This document shows, piece by piece, positions 17,799-26,301 of a DNA stretch of 44,423 nt; the first letter of the stretch is position 1; each line of letters begins with the position of its first letter. The notes beneath the pieces were generated by a model. That model was not told the DNA's origin. It did not search any database and was given only the letters and a program-made list of their open reading frames with translations. The position numbers and the translations under genes are program-made. The stretch comes from Bacillota bacterium. GTDB taxonomy: Bacteria > Bacillota > UBA5301 > JAMCQP01. The stretch is from NCBI GenBank assembly GCA_023381695.1, contig JAMCQP010000040.1:1-44423 (forward strand), written 5' to 3'.

Positions 17799-20036
17799 CT
17801 ACGCCGGTAGCTCGCCAGCGCGGCTTTCGGAAGCCTGCTTGTTTAACTCGATGTCCCGCCGCCGCCAGGCCACCGCGCCGCCAATCAAGACCAGAAGCGT
17901 CCCGAGCCAGAGCACATTGATCAGAGGCTTCACGCTCACCTCAATCACCATCCGGTCGACCGGAGGCGGCACTTCCCGTCCATCCGGGGCGATTCCTTTC
18001 AGGGCCAGGCCCACTATACCCTCGGAGGCCGAGATCCGGTCAATTTCAACCTGGGCGTTGTGCCCCGGCAACTGCGCGGGGAAGAATCCCGGCTCGGAGC
18101 CGGAAAAATCCACAGACGGGGTTAACGTGGTCTCCTTGCCCTGGTACGTAACCCGTAAAACCACGCCCACCTGCTCCACGTTGGAACCGGTGTTGTGCTG
18201 CGACATGTCGAATTTGTCGAAGTAGAACCTGTACCCGGCCACTTCCCTGGTCTCCCTCTTGGCGATGTCAAACCGGACGACGTCGCTCTGGCCGGCCTCC
18301 GGCTTTTCCACCGGGCTGATATATAGATCCTCGAAAGCCAGCTTCTTGATGGACGGGGTGCGCATCATCCCGTCGTTATACTGGCTGTAATACATCTCGG
18401 GCGCCACCACAAAGCTCCGGCCGTTTCTGGCCACTTCAAGCTTCACGGCGGGCTTTCCCGTCGCCGGAGGGACAAACATCCCCCGGTAGGTGAAACGATA
18501 TCCAAAGGCGGACTGGGGTTCGTTGGCGGCCAAATTCAGCTTCACCGTCTGGCTGTAGGCCGAGGAGGCCACAATCCCCGCCAGCATCAACCCCACCCCG
18601 ATGTGGGTGAGGTAACCGCCGGTATTGATGATCTTGCCCCTGAGCACCGACACAAACATGATCAGGTTGGTCGTTACCCCAAAGATGGCCGACGCCACAA
18701 AGAACAGATAAATGGGTGTCCGGACCCCCAGAATCGCCGCGACCACCGCCCCGATCACCGCCACGGCCACCGGCGCCACAAGCCTTGAAAGCGTCGCCTG
18801 CCGGCCGTCCTGCTTCCAGGCCAGCACGGGGCAGAGGCCCAGCAACAAAGCCAGGAGAATCCCGACCGGCGTGTTGGTGACGTTGTAAAACGAGGTGCTG
18901 ACACTGCCGGGGTTCCCGGAAATCCTGGTCAAAAGCGGCGCGGAAGTTCCGGCCAGGATGACGATGGCCGCCGCCGCCAAAACCCCCAGGGTGGCCACAA
19001 AGGCGAATTCCCGGGAGACCACCTTTTCGTAGGCCGGTTCGCCGGCGATCTCCCTGGCTCTCATCACATAGAGCACCGCCGCCAGGAGGAAGAAGAGGGT
19101 CAAAAATCCGACCAGATAGGCGGTGATCCCCAGATCGGCGAACGAATGCACGGAGAAGTCCGAAAGCACCCCGCTACGGGTCAGGAAAGTCCCATACAGG
19201 ATCAGCAAGAAGGTCAGCGTCGCAAAGATAATATTGGTCTTTCGGATGGTGCCCCTGGTGCGCTGCAACAGCATGCCGTGCAAGAGAGCCGTGGAGACCA
19301 GCCAGGGGATGAGCGAGGCGTTTTCCACCGGATCCCAGCCCCAGTAGCCGCCCCAGCCCAGGACGTTATAAGCCCAGTAACCACCGATAAAGATCCCCGC
19401 CCCGAGGGTCAGCCAGGCAAAAAGCGTCCAGGGCAGGGCGCGCTTGACCCAGGTGTCGTATTCACGGCGCAATAGAGCCGCCATTGCAAAAGCAAACGGG
19501 ATGGTCAGGCCGGCGTAGCCCAAAAAGACCACCGGCGGGTGAATCCCCATCCAGAAATTTTGCAGGAGCGGGTTAAGCCCGGCGCCTTCCACCGGCAACT
19601 GCTCCGGCGGCATCAGCGCAAAAGGGCTCTTTTTCAGCAGGATTACAAAAAGAAAAGCCTGCATCAAGGCCATAAAGGGCATCAGATGGGCCTCAAAATT
19701 CTTCTCGCGTTTAAGGAGCCATATCCCCAGCCACCCGCCGAAGACGGCCCATAGCAGAAAGGTCCCCTCCTGCCCGGCCCAGAAAGATGAGAACAGGTAG
19801 ATCGCCGGCAACCTGGAATCCGAGTACTGAAAAACATACGCAACCTGGAAACGGTGGGTCAGGATCAGGTACATCAGATAAATACCGGCGGCGGTAGCCA
19901 GTCCCGCCAGGGTGTAGAAAGCCCTGCGGCCCAGGATCAACATCTTCTGATCGCCGCGCATGGCAAGGGCATATGCCACTACGGCCAGGCCAGAAGCGAT
20001 AAATCCTCCCAGAAGCATCAGATTTCCAATCATCAT
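17799..20036 (-). CDS. ccmF: Cytochrome c heme lyase subunit CcmF
   Basis: Integral membrane protein that takes heme from CcmE and joins it to apocytochrome c outside the membrane. The 745 residues include many membrane segments, the heme-handling WWD region at about 227-246 (GWGGYWGWDPVENASLIPW), conserved histidines in the HPPVVF and LLHGMLL stretches, the FLTRSGVLSDFSVHSF motif, and a C-terminal extracytoplasmic domain before a last membrane helix (LINVLWLGTLLVLIGG). The ATG at 20036 overlaps the ccmE stop in an ATGA, so the two are translationally coupled. It is the last ccm gene; no ccmG or ccmH follows. Confidence 0.95.
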   Translation of the reverse strand: MMIGNLMLLGGFIASGLAVVAYALAMRGDQKMLILGRRAFYTLAGLATAAGIYLMYLILTHRFQVAYVFQYSDSRLPAIYLFSSFWAGQEGTFLLWAVFGGWLGIWLLKREKNFEAHLMPFMALMQAFLFVILLKKSPFALMPPEQLPVEGAGLNPLLQNFWMGIHPPVVFLGYAGLTIPFAFAMAALLRREYDTWVKRALPWTLFAWLTLGAGIFIGGYWAYNVLGWGGYWGWDPVENASLIPWLVSTALLHGMLLQRTRGTIRKTNIIFATLTFLLILYGTFLTRSGVLSDFSVHSFADLGITAYLVGFLTLFFLLAAVLYVMRAREIAGEPAYEKVVSREFAFVATLGVLAAAAIVILAGTSAPLLTRISGNPGSVSTSFYNVTNTPVGILLALLLGLCPVLAWKQDGRQATLSRLVAPVAVAVIGAVVAAILGVRTPIYLFFVASAIFGVTTNLIMFVSVLRGKIINTGGYLTHIGVGLMLAGIVASSAYSQTVKLNLAANEPQSAFGYRFTYRGMFVPPATGKPAVKLEVARNGRSFVVAPEMYYSQYNDGMMRTPSIKKLAFEDLYISPVEKPEAGQSDVVRFDIAKRETREVAGYRFYFDKFDMSQHNTGSNVEQVGVVLRVTYQGKETTLTPSVDFSGSEPGFFPAQLPGHNAQVEIDRISASEGIVGLALKGIAPDGREVPPPVDRMVIEVSVKPLINVLWLGTLLVLIGGAVAWRRRDIELNKQASESRAGELPA

Positions 20037-20407
20037 TTCGGTTTAACGCTCCCCTGGTACTTGGACGGGCACTTCACCAACAGCTGGTTGGCTCTAAAGG
20101 CGCCATCCGCATATTTTCCAATCGCCACGATGCTGGTGGCCTCCTCGAAGTTGGCGGGCTTAACCCCGGCGTAGATCACCTCGAGGCGATCCCCATTGGC
20201 ATCCTCCATAAGGAATCGCAATTCCTCCGCTTTCAGGTCGTATCTTTCCTCTCCCGGCACCCGCATCCCGCTCACCTGGACGGGGGTGGAGGCATTTCTG
20301 GCCTCGGTAAATGTTACATAGGGGGTCACCGATTTTTTGAAGGTGCCGATCCCGAAGAGAGCAAAGGCGATGATCACCACGATCCCGACCAGATAAGTAC
20401 GTTTCAT
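20033..20407 (-). CDS. ccmE: Heme chaperone CcmE, Cys-type (CxxxY)
   Basis: Carries heme covalently from CcmC to CcmF. The 124 residues have one N-terminal membrane anchor (6-25) and the OB-fold domain (VQVSGMRVPGEERYDL, LEVIYAGVKPANFEEAT, IVAIGKYADGAF). The heme attachment site, HxxxY in most bacteria, here reads KCPSKY with Cys113 and Tyr117. A CxxxY type is known from Desulfovibrio and some archaea, where heme is bound through cysteine. The ATG at 20407 overlaps the ccmD stop (ATGA), and the ccmE stop overlaps ccmF. Confidence 0.92.
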   Translation of the reverse strand: MKRTYLVGIVVIIAFALFGIGTFKKSVTPYVTFTEARNASTPVQVSGMRVPGEERYDLKAEELRFLMEDANGDRLEVIYAGVKPANFEEATSIVAIGKYADGAFRANQLLVKCPSKYQGSVKPK

Positions 20408-20511
20408 CTCTTTTCCAGCTCCTTTACCTGCTTACCCAACCGGAGCAGATAAATGAAGATTCCGAGCCAGATCGTCACCGTCACGCCCAGAACCGTATAG
20501 AGTTGAGACAC
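20404..20511 (-). CDS. ccmD: CcmD-like small membrane protein
   Basis: A 35-residue protein in the gap between ccmC and ccmE: MSQLYTVLGVTVTIWLGIF is followed by a short basic and acidic tail ending KELEKR. One membrane helix with a charged C-terminal helix is the CcmD layout; CcmD helps release heme-loaded CcmE from the CcmABC complex. GTG 20511 has AAGGGG upstream with good spacing; GTG 20520, overlapping the ccmC stop, is the alternative. The stop codon overlaps the ccmE start. Position and topology, more than sequence, support the name. Confidence 0.8.
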   Translation of the reverse strand: MSQLYTVLGVTVTIWLGIFIYLLRLGKQVKELEKR

Positions 20512-20516
20512 TTTCC

Positions 20517-21212
20517 TCACCCCTCTTTCGTGTGAGCTTCCGAATGGCCACTTGTGGCGGTCTGCCCCGTTGCGCCCACTTTCAACCCGAGCCTGGCTAT
20601 CGCCAGGTGCAGGCGATAGATCCAGACGTACAGACCGGTAAAGGCCAGCAATGAGGCGAAGAAAACCTGCAGCATCCTTGCATCCATATCCAGACTGCCC
20701 CGCGTGTTGACCAGGGGGTCCGGGTGAAGCGAGTAGTAGACCCTGGGCGCCACAAAGACGAGGAACGGCACGGTTACGAAAGCCACGATGGAATAGACCG
20801 CGGACAGGGACGCCCGCCGTTCTTCGCCTTCAATCGCCGATCGCAGGGCGAAATAGGCCCCATAGATCAACAACAGCACGAAGATCGAGGTTTCCCGGGG
20901 GTCCCAGTTCCAATAGGAGCCCCAGGTGGCCTTTGCAAAGATGGAGCCGGTAATCGTGGCCAGAATCGCAAACGCCAGGCCCAGTTCGGAAGAGATCGCC
21001 GCCTGGAGGTCGTTGTCCAGGTTACGGCGGCGCAGGTACTGCACGGAATTGATCATGGAGACCAGGAAAGCCAGTACCGCCACCCAGGCCACGGGAATAT
21101 GAAAGAAAGCAATCCTGGAAAGTTCGCCAAGGCCCTCCGCGGGAGGAGCGTAGAGAAAGGCCCCCGCGATAACCAGGGTCATCCACAGCCCAAGAAGGAT
21201 CTGCCAGAACAT
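20517..21212 (-). CDS. ccmC: Heme exporter/handling protein CcmC
   Basis: Membrane protein that loads heme onto CcmE. The 231 residues have six predicted membrane helices and the WWD motif (WGSYWNWDPRETSIF, about 97-111), with flanking histidines (AFFHIPVAWV, YSLHPDPLVN). The ATG at 21212 has the nearly perfect ribosome site AAAGGAGGTGA. The last 20 residues are a hydrophilic tail rich in Gly, Thr and Ser. It lies 35 bp after ccmB. Confidence 0.95.
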   Translation of the reverse strand: MFWQILLGLWMTLVIAGAFLYAPPAEGLGELSRIAFFHIPVAWVAVLAFLVSMINSVQYLRRRNLDNDLQAAISSELGLAFAILATITGSIFAKATWGSYWNWDPRETSIFVLLLIYGAYFALRSAIEGEERRASLSAVYSIVAFVTVPFLVFVAPRVYYSLHPDPLVNTRGSLDMDARMLQVFFASLLAFTGLYVWIYRLHLAIARLGLKVGATGQTATSGHSEAHTKEG

Positions 21213-21247
21213 CTTGTCACCTCCTTTACGCCGGAAGATTCCGGTAG

Positions 21248-21931
21248 TCACTCGTTCCAAACAAATTCAAAGAGCATCAGTGAAGCGGTCACCATCACCA
21301 CGGTATAGGAGATCAACATCCGGACCTCCGGCAGGCCTTCAGCCACCGGCGCGCCGTTTATCGCCAGCTTGGTCCCGTTGATGGCCATCACCAGAAGGGG
21401 CAGGAGTATCGGAAAGGAGAGCACGGCAAAAAGCGCCCCCTTGCTGCTGGCTTTGGCGATAATCGCCGCAATGATGGTGGTCGCGCCCGCCAATCCCATG
21501 GTTCCCAGCACCAGCACCAGTAAAAAAAGAGAATAATTGCCTATATGGAGGTTCATGAGAATGAGAAAAAGGGGAACGACCACCGCTTCGAGCATGATCA
21601 GAAGTGAAATGTTGAACGCCAGCTTGCCCACCAAAACCACGCTCGGGCGGGCGGACAGCCGGAGGGCGTTGACGGTGCGGGTCTCTTCCTCGTGAATAAA
21701 CGCCCTGGACAGGCCCGACATCGCCGAAAAGAAGAGGATGATCCACAATAGCGCCGCCATGACCTCCCGGGCTATCGCATACGGTCCGATGGAAAAACTG
21801 ACGACGGTCAGCGTGGTCACCGCAAACATGATCAGGGCGTTGATGGCGTATTTGGTGCGAAACTCGGCGCGCAGATCTTTCCGCCAGACCGCGGAAACCT
21901 CAGACACCCAGCCGTAGGACCTGGTCGCCAT
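21248..21931 (-). CDS. ccmB: Heme ABC-type transporter permease CcmB
   Basis: Membrane subunit of the CcmAB ATPase that releases holo-CcmE from CcmC. The 227 residues contain six hydrophobic helices and the family features VWRKDLRAEFRTKYA near the N terminus and FIHEEETRTVNALRLSARP in a cytoplasmic loop. ATG 21931, with GGGAGGTG upstream, is the supported start and overlaps the ccmA coding region by 32 bp. Confidence 0.94.
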   Translation of the reverse strand: MATRSYGWVSEVSAVWRKDLRAEFRTKYAINALIMFAVTTLTVVSFSIGPYAIAREVMAALLWIILFFSAMSGLSRAFIHEEETRTVNALRLSARPSVVLVGKLAFNISLLIMLEAVVVPLFLILMNLHIGNYSLFLLVLVLGTMGLAGATTIIAAIIAKASSKGALFAVLSFPILLPLLVMAINGTKLAINGAPVAEGLPEVRMLISYTVVMVTASLMLFEFVWNE

Positions 21932-22517
21932 ATTGCACCTCCCGGGCCTCATTGGTGGCCAAAATCAAGATACCGTCGCGCTTTTGCCGGGACACGATCC
22001 GGTCCACCAGCGCTATCCCGGCTTCATCCAGGTTGCTGGTCGGCTCGTCCAACAGCAGGATCCCCGGCTTGTGCAAAAGAGCGAAGGCGTATTTCAGCCG
22101 TTGCTTCATGCCGGATGAGAAGGAGGAGACCAGATCCTCGGCGCGCCCCGCCAGCCCCGTACTTTCAATCAACTCCACCAGTTCGCGTTCCGGGACACGC
22201 AATCCCCGCACCCGGGCAAAGAATTGCAGGTTCTCCAGGGCGGTCAGCTCGTCGTACAACGCCAGATCCGGGGCCACCAGGCCCAATTGCCGCCGGCGCT
22301 CGTCAGGCCCAAGCGTCCTGCCGCCCTCGGCAATCTTCACCCCGCCCGTGGTGGGCCGGATAAAACCGCAAATGATCCGCAAGAGAGTGGTCTTGCCCGA
22401 TCCGTTACGGCCGGTGACGGCCAGGGACTGCCCCCCCTCCAGCGCCAGATTCACTCCCGCAAAGACCTGCCGCCGGTTGTAGACCTTCGATAGATTTTCC
22501 AGGACCAGTGATAGCAT
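21900..22517 (-). CDS. ccmA: Heme ABC transporter ATP-binding protein CcmA
   Basis: ATPase of the CcmABCD complex. The 205 residues carry Walker A ([11 protein letters not shown]), the signature FSSGMKQRLKYA, Walker B (ILLLDEPTSNLDEAG) and a switch position where Asn replaces the usual histidine (LATNEAREVQYGD). That replacement may slow hydrolysis; CcmA proteins vary here, so I do not call it inactive. The start is ATG 22517, after GGGAGAGG. It opens the operon ccmABCDEF, which has its own promoter. Confidence 0.92.
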   Translation of the reverse strand: MLSLVLENLSKVYNRRQVFAGVNLALEGGQSLAVTGRNGSGKTTLLRIICGFIRPTTGGVKIAEGGRTLGPDERRRQLGLVAPDLALYDELTALENLQFFARVRGLRVPERELVELIESTGLAGRAEDLVSSFSSGMKQRLKYAFALLHKPGILLLDEPTSNLDEAGIALVDRIVSRQKRDGILILATNEAREVQYGDQVLRLGV

Positions 22518-22615
22518 CTGCCGCCTCTCCCGCCGCTCCGCCATAGGTGAAGAACCGCCCGGCCGTACCGGCTGGTCCGGCCGTTATATGTGAAGAAAAG
22601 CACAGCCTCCAAACC

Positions 22616-22644
22616 ATTATACCTTCCGTAAATATACTTGTAAA
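22616..22644 (-). promoter_or_regulatory. Promoter of the ccm operon
   Basis: On the minus strand, TTTACA (22639-22644), a 17-bp spacer and TATAAT (22616-22621), immediately after the argS stop codon. The leader is about 90 nt and contains a GC-rich GGCCGG/CCGGCC-type hairpin around 22555-22585. Confidence 0.8.
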
Positions 22645-22645
22645 G

Positions 22646-24382
22646 TTACATCCGTCCCGGAGCGGCAATCCCAAGTATCTCCAGCGCATTCTTCAAGGTC
22701 AACCGCACCGCGTCCACCAGGACCAGGCGGGCCATGCTCAGCCCCCGGTCTTCCGTGATCACCCGGTACGTATTATAAAACGGATGAAACAGCCCCGCGA
22801 GTTCCAGGGCATAACGGGCCATGGCGTGCGGCTCCCGCCGCAAAGCCGCCTGGGAAACCTCTTCCGGGAAGAGCGCGATTTTTTTCATGAGGTCGATCTC
22901 GGATTCCGTATTGAGCAGCGACAGATCCGCCCGCCCGAACCCCGGCGAGATCTCCGCCAGCGGGCGGCCAAGATCAAGGTCGGAGCCCGGAGGAACCTCC
23001 GGGATCATCCCCGCCTCCACCGCCTGGCGCAGGATGCTGCAGATCCTGGCATGGGCGTACTGGATGTAGTAAACCGGGTTCTCCGCCGACCGGGACCTGG
23101 CCAGGCTGAGATCGAAGTCCAGGTGGCTATCGGCGCTGCGCATCACGAAGAAGAAACGCGCCGCGTCCTTGCCAACCTCCTCGATGACATCCGCCAGGGT
23201 CACCAGTTCACCCGCCCGTTTAGACATGACCACCGGCTCCCCGTTGCGGAGGAGCGTGACCAGTTGCACAATCAGAACCTCCAGCGCGTCCGGATCATAT
23301 CCCAGGACGGCCGCTGCAGCCTTCATCCGCGGGATGTAGCCGTGATGATCGGCGCCCCAGATATTGATCACCCGGTCAAAGCCCCGTTCAAACTTGTTCT
23401 TGTGGTAGGCGATATCCGCCGCGATATAGGTCGGCATCCCGTTTTCCCGGACCACCACCCGGTCCTTGTCATCGCCGTAGGCGGTGGAACGCAGCCACAG
23501 CGCCCCGTCCTTTTCGTAGACGTGACCCTTTTTTTGCAGCCATTCGATGGTTCTTTTCAGTTCCCCCCCGTCATGCAGGGACTGTTCGCTGAACCAGACG
23601 TCGAAGGTGACCCCGAAGGCGGTCAAATCCTCCCGGATCGCCTCCAGCTTGGCCGCCAGGGCATACCTGGTGAGGGCGGCCATCCGCTCCTCGGCGCTCT
23701 TCTTTAGATAGGAGTCCCCATGCTCCGCCGCAAACTTTTCCATCAACTCCACCAGATCCCGGCCGTGGTAGCCCTCCTCGGGAAACGGCGCCTCTTCCCC
23801 CAGGGCCTGCCGGTAGCGGGCGTCCAGCGATTTGGCGAAATTGGCGATCTGGTTCCCGGCGTCGTTGATATAGTACTCCCGGGTCACCGCATAGCCGGCC
23901 CGCTCCAGGAGGTTGGCCAGAACGCTGCCCACCACCGCCCCCCGGCCGTGCCCCACGTGCAATGGCCCGGTGGGATTGGCGCTCACGAACTCCACCTGGA
24001 TCTTCTCTCCGGCGCCCAGGTGCAGGCGGCCATAAGCCGCGCCCTCCGCCTCCGCCGACCGGAGCGCCTCGCCGAGCCAGCGGGCGTCCAACTGGAAGTT
24101 TATGAAACCGGGGCCGGCCACCTCGAAGGAAGCGATGTAGCTCCCGCTGGTATCAAGATGCTTGACGATGATCTCCGCAATCTGGCGGGGCGATTTACGG
24201 GCCTCGCGGGCCAGCGTCATGGCCACGTTGGTTGCGTAATCCCCGTGTTCCTTCTCCCGCGGGATTTCCAGGGTAACCTCGGGCAACCCGTCAATCGCCA
24301 GATCGCCCTTTGCCGCAGCCGCCTGAATCGCCTTCCGTACCGCCGCGGCCAGCCCTTCCTTGACATCGGTTGTAATACTCAA
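22646..24382 (-). CDS. argS: Arginyl-tRNA synthetase
   Basis: Class I synthetase that charges tRNA-Arg. The 578 residues contain the N-terminal Arg-specific domain (EIPREKEHGDYATNVAM), the HIGH-like motif in SANPTGPLHVGHGRGA, the KMSK-equivalent VVMSKRAGELV and the DALR anticodon-binding domain at the C terminus (YIQYAHARICSILR). The start is TTG 24382 with AAAGGGGGAA eight bases upstream; upstream in-frame ATG codons (24406, 24424) have no such site and would add residues not seen in the family. Its leader can form alternative hairpins that hide or free the ribosome site. Confidence 0.96.
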   Translation of the reverse strand: MSITTDVKEGLAAAVRKAIQAAAAKGDLAIDGLPEVTLEIPREKEHGDYATNVAMTLAREARKSPRQIAEIIVKHLDTSGSYIASFEVAGPGFINFQLDARWLGEALRSAEAEGAAYGRLHLGAGEKIQVEFVSANPTGPLHVGHGRGAVVGSVLANLLERAGYAVTREYYINDAGNQIANFAKSLDARYRQALGEEAPFPEEGYHGRDLVELMEKFAAEHGDSYLKKSAEERMAALTRYALAAKLEAIREDLTAFGVTFDVWFSEQSLHDGGELKRTIEWLQKKGHVYEKDGALWLRSTAYGDDKDRVVVRENGMPTYIAADIAYHKNKFERGFDRVINIWGADHHGYIPRMKAAAAVLGYDPDALEVLIVQLVTLLRNGEPVVMSKRAGELVTLADVIEEVGKDAARFFFVMRSADSHLDFDLSLARSRSAENPVYYIQYAHARICSILRQAVEAGMIPEVPPGSDLDLGRPLAEISPGFGRADLSLLNTESEIDLMKKIALFPEEVSQAALRREPHAMARYALELAGLFHPFYNTYRVITEDRGLSMARLVLVDAVRLTLKNALEILGIAAPGRM

Positions 24383-24391
24383 GTGCGCCGT

Positions 24392-24443
24392 TCCCCCTTT
24401 GAACATAAAGGGGAAGACGCCCATGCACGCGAGCGTCTCCCCC
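24392..24443 (-). promoter_or_regulatory. Two mutually exclusive hairpins in the argS leader, one covering the ribosome site
   Basis: Hairpin 1 pairs 24433-24443 with 24410-24420 (11 bp, one G-U, 12-nt loop). Hairpin 2 pairs 24407-24415 with 24392-24400 (9 bp, one G-U, 6-nt loop) and buries AAAGGGGG. They share bases 24410-24415, so only one can form at a time. Hairpin 1 is the stronger and would leave the ribosome site free. Confidence 0.55.
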
Positions 24444-24477
24444 GGAGGTATTACCGACCCGGAGCTTGTCCAGGTCA

Positions 24478-24506
24478 ATTATACCTTTTTTATAGGGTTT
24501 ATGCAA
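24478..24506 (-). promoter_or_regulatory. Promoter of argS
   Basis: On the minus strand, TTGCAT (24501-24506), a 17-bp spacer and TATAAT (24478-24483), giving a leader of about 90 nt. Confidence 0.8.
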
Positions 24507-24552
24507 CAGTCGCCATGAAAAACTCATCCCCGTTGCGACGAAATAAAACCGG

Positions 24553-25224
24553 TCAGAATTTAGCGGTGTAGCTTACCCCAAGCATGCCGTTGTTGCCGCC
24601 GCCCAGATCCATCAGCGCCGCGTCGACGGCCAGCTCCCTGGAGACCGCAAACCTCGCTCCAAGATTGATGCCATGGCCGTCAAACTCGCCGATCAGGGTC
24701 GCCGGGGGAACCGCCGCGCTGCGGCCGGGGCGGCTGACCGAGACGGTGTTGAGCTCCTTGCTTACCCCGAAAAAGATCCCGTCGCCGGTGCCGACGCCGA
24801 GATGGCCCCGGATGCCGAAGTCGGGGAATTGCTTGCTGGCCACCGCGTACAGGTTGGGGCCGCTTTCCCCTCGCAACGGCGCCTGCAGCCCGAAAGCGAT
24901 TCCGGGTTTGTCCTTGGCTTCGGCAAGCAGCCGGTATTTCCCGCCGATAAACAAGCCGTTGTACTGGCCCACGGTGTCAACAGTGAGGCCCATCTCCAGA
25001 TCCCGGGTCAAGGCCATGTTGAAGGTAAAGAAGTGGATCCCGTCCAGAAAATGATACCCGGCGTCGAACTGGCCGGAAGGTAAAACATCAGCGCTGGGTA
25101 CGGCAATCAGCCCGGTGGACCCCATGATCGTGGGCGCGGCCAGCGCTGGAATCGCCGCTCCCGCCAAACCCACCGCCATCAGTATTACCGCGCAGAAAAA
25201 CTTGCGGCCTGAAAACCTTGCCAT
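24553..25224 (-). CDS. Secreted beta-barrel-like protein (YjbH-like N-terminal motif)
   Basis: A 223-residue protein with a signal peptide (about 7-30, cleaved near ALA-AP). The mature N terminus, PTIMGSTGLIAVPSADVLPS, resembles the start of YjbH-type outer-membrane proteins. The rest is a series of short amphipathic strands separated by Gly/Asp turns (GLTVDTVGQYNGLFIGGKY, GHLGVGTGDGIFFGVSKEL), and the chain ends GVSYTAKF, with the terminal Phe typical of outer-membrane barrels. The start is ATG 25224 with AAGGAGG upstream. It precedes argS but is separated from it by the argS promoter. Function unknown. Confidence 0.65.
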   Translation of the reverse strand: MARFSGRKFFCAVILMAVGLAGAAIPALAAPTIMGSTGLIAVPSADVLPSGQFDAGYHFLDGIHFFTFNMALTRDLEMGLTVDTVGQYNGLFIGGKYRLLAEAKDKPGIAFGLQAPLRGESGPNLYAVASKQFPDFGIRGHLGVGTGDGIFFGVSKELNTVSVSRPGRSAAVPPATLIGEFDGHGINLGARFAVSRELAVDAALMDLGGGNNGMLGVSYTAKF

Positions 25225-25408
25225 CTCTTGCAATTTCCTCCTTAAATCTCCCGAGTGCCGCAAAGCACGCTTGCCCTGCCCAAGATGCCCTGCTCTGATC
25301 TCTTTCGCAACCAGCCCCTGTTCTTCGGGGGCCGGTTGACGTGGATTTATTGCCAATTTATGGGGTGATTGCCATGTATCGTGGGTTCAGAGTCCATGTA
25401 TCGCCGGT
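25225..25408. other. Intergenic stretch with a hairpin and a 22-bp direct repeat
   Basis: A stem with one mismatch lies at about 25310-25337 (AACCAGCCCC with GGGGCCGGTT). Two copies of CCATGTATCG(T/C)(G/C)GGTTCAG, 22 bp apart, lie at 25372-25390 and 25394-25412; the second contains the speB stop codon. I see no good promoter for the gene at 24553-25224, which may be read from the speB transcript. Confidence 0.5.
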
Positions 25409-26275
25409 TCAGGGAATGACCAAAAGCATCTCCCGCACCAGCTTCGCAGCCAGAAGCTCGGTGCTCCGGCTCTGATCGTAGGCGGGCGCCACCTCCACCA
25501 GGTCGCAGCCGACGATCTTCAACCCGTTCATCATGTGCACCGCCCGGAGGATGCTGTGGGCGGTGATCCCCCCCGGTTCCGGCGTCCCGGTCCCGGGAGC
25601 GAAAGCCGGGTCCACCACATCAATGTCGATGGTCACATATACCGGACGGGAGCCGAGCTTCAGGACAACCTCCTCCAGCGGCCCCAGCACCTCGATGGGG
25701 TACATCCTGGTCACCGTCTGGCCGTATTCAAATTCTTCCGCCTCCCCGGAGCGAATCCCGAACTGGTAGACGTCCACCCCCGGCCCGATCTCCTTGATGC
25801 GCCTTAGAACGGTGGCGTGAGACAGCTTCTCCCCGAAATATGTATCCCGGACATCCGCGTGCGCGTCAAAGTGCAGGATCACCAGATCCGGGTATTTGCG
25901 CGCCACCTCCCCCACCGCCGGCAAAGAGATGAGATGCTCCCCGCCAAGGCAAAACGGCACCTTCCCATCCTCCACCACCCGCCGGACGACCCTGGAGATG
26001 AGTTCGAGACTTTCGACCACATTGCCGAAGGGCAGGATCAGGTTGCCGGCGTCGTAAAAACTGGATTCGGCCAGGGAACGTTTGAGGTAGGGGCTGTACT
26101 CCTCCAGCCCCTCCGAGACGTCCCGTATCCCTTGCGGCCCAAAACGGGATCCCGGCCGGTAGCTCACCGTCCAGTCCATGGGAACGCCGATCAGGACAAC
26201 TTTTGCCGTGGCGTAGTCGCTATCCGCGTTAAGAAAGATATTCTTGCGGCGGACAATGTCATCAAGACCTTGCAA
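25409..26275 (-). CDS. speB: Agmatinase (ureohydrolase family)
   Basis: Hydrolyses agmatine to putrescine and urea with a dimanganese centre. All metal motifs are present: LGGEHLISLP, HFDAHADVRD and TIDIDVVDPAFAPGTGTPEPGG. The pathway neighbours (pyruvoyl arginine decarboxylase and spermidine synthase) favour agmatine over arginine or formiminoglutamate as substrate. TTG 26275, eight bases after AGGAG, gives 288 residues; ATG 26299, three bases after the speE stop, is also in frame and would rely on coupling. It is the third gene of pdaD-speE-speB. Confidence 0.93.
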   Translation of the reverse strand: MQGLDDIVRRKNIFLNADSDYATAKVVLIGVPMDWTVSYRPGSRFGPQGIRDVSEGLEEYSPYLKRSLAESSFYDAGNLILPFGNVVESLELISRVVRRVVEDGKVPFCLGGEHLISLPAVGEVARKYPDLVILHFDAHADVRDTYFGEKLSHATVLRRIKEIGPGVDVYQFGIRSGEAEEFEYGQTVTRMYPIEVLGPLEEVVLKLGSRPVYVTIDIDVVDPAFAPGTGTPEPGGITAHSILRAVHMMNGLKIVGCDLVEVAPAYDQSRSTELLAAKLVREMLLVIP

Positions 26276-26301
26276 GTGATCATCTCCTGGCTTGTCCATC
26301 T

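Noticed and set aside
25372..25412. Two 22-bp direct repeats as the start of a CRISPR array or attachment site
   Set aside because: Only two copies, no spacers, and the second overlaps a stop codon; a local duplication is the simpler explanation.
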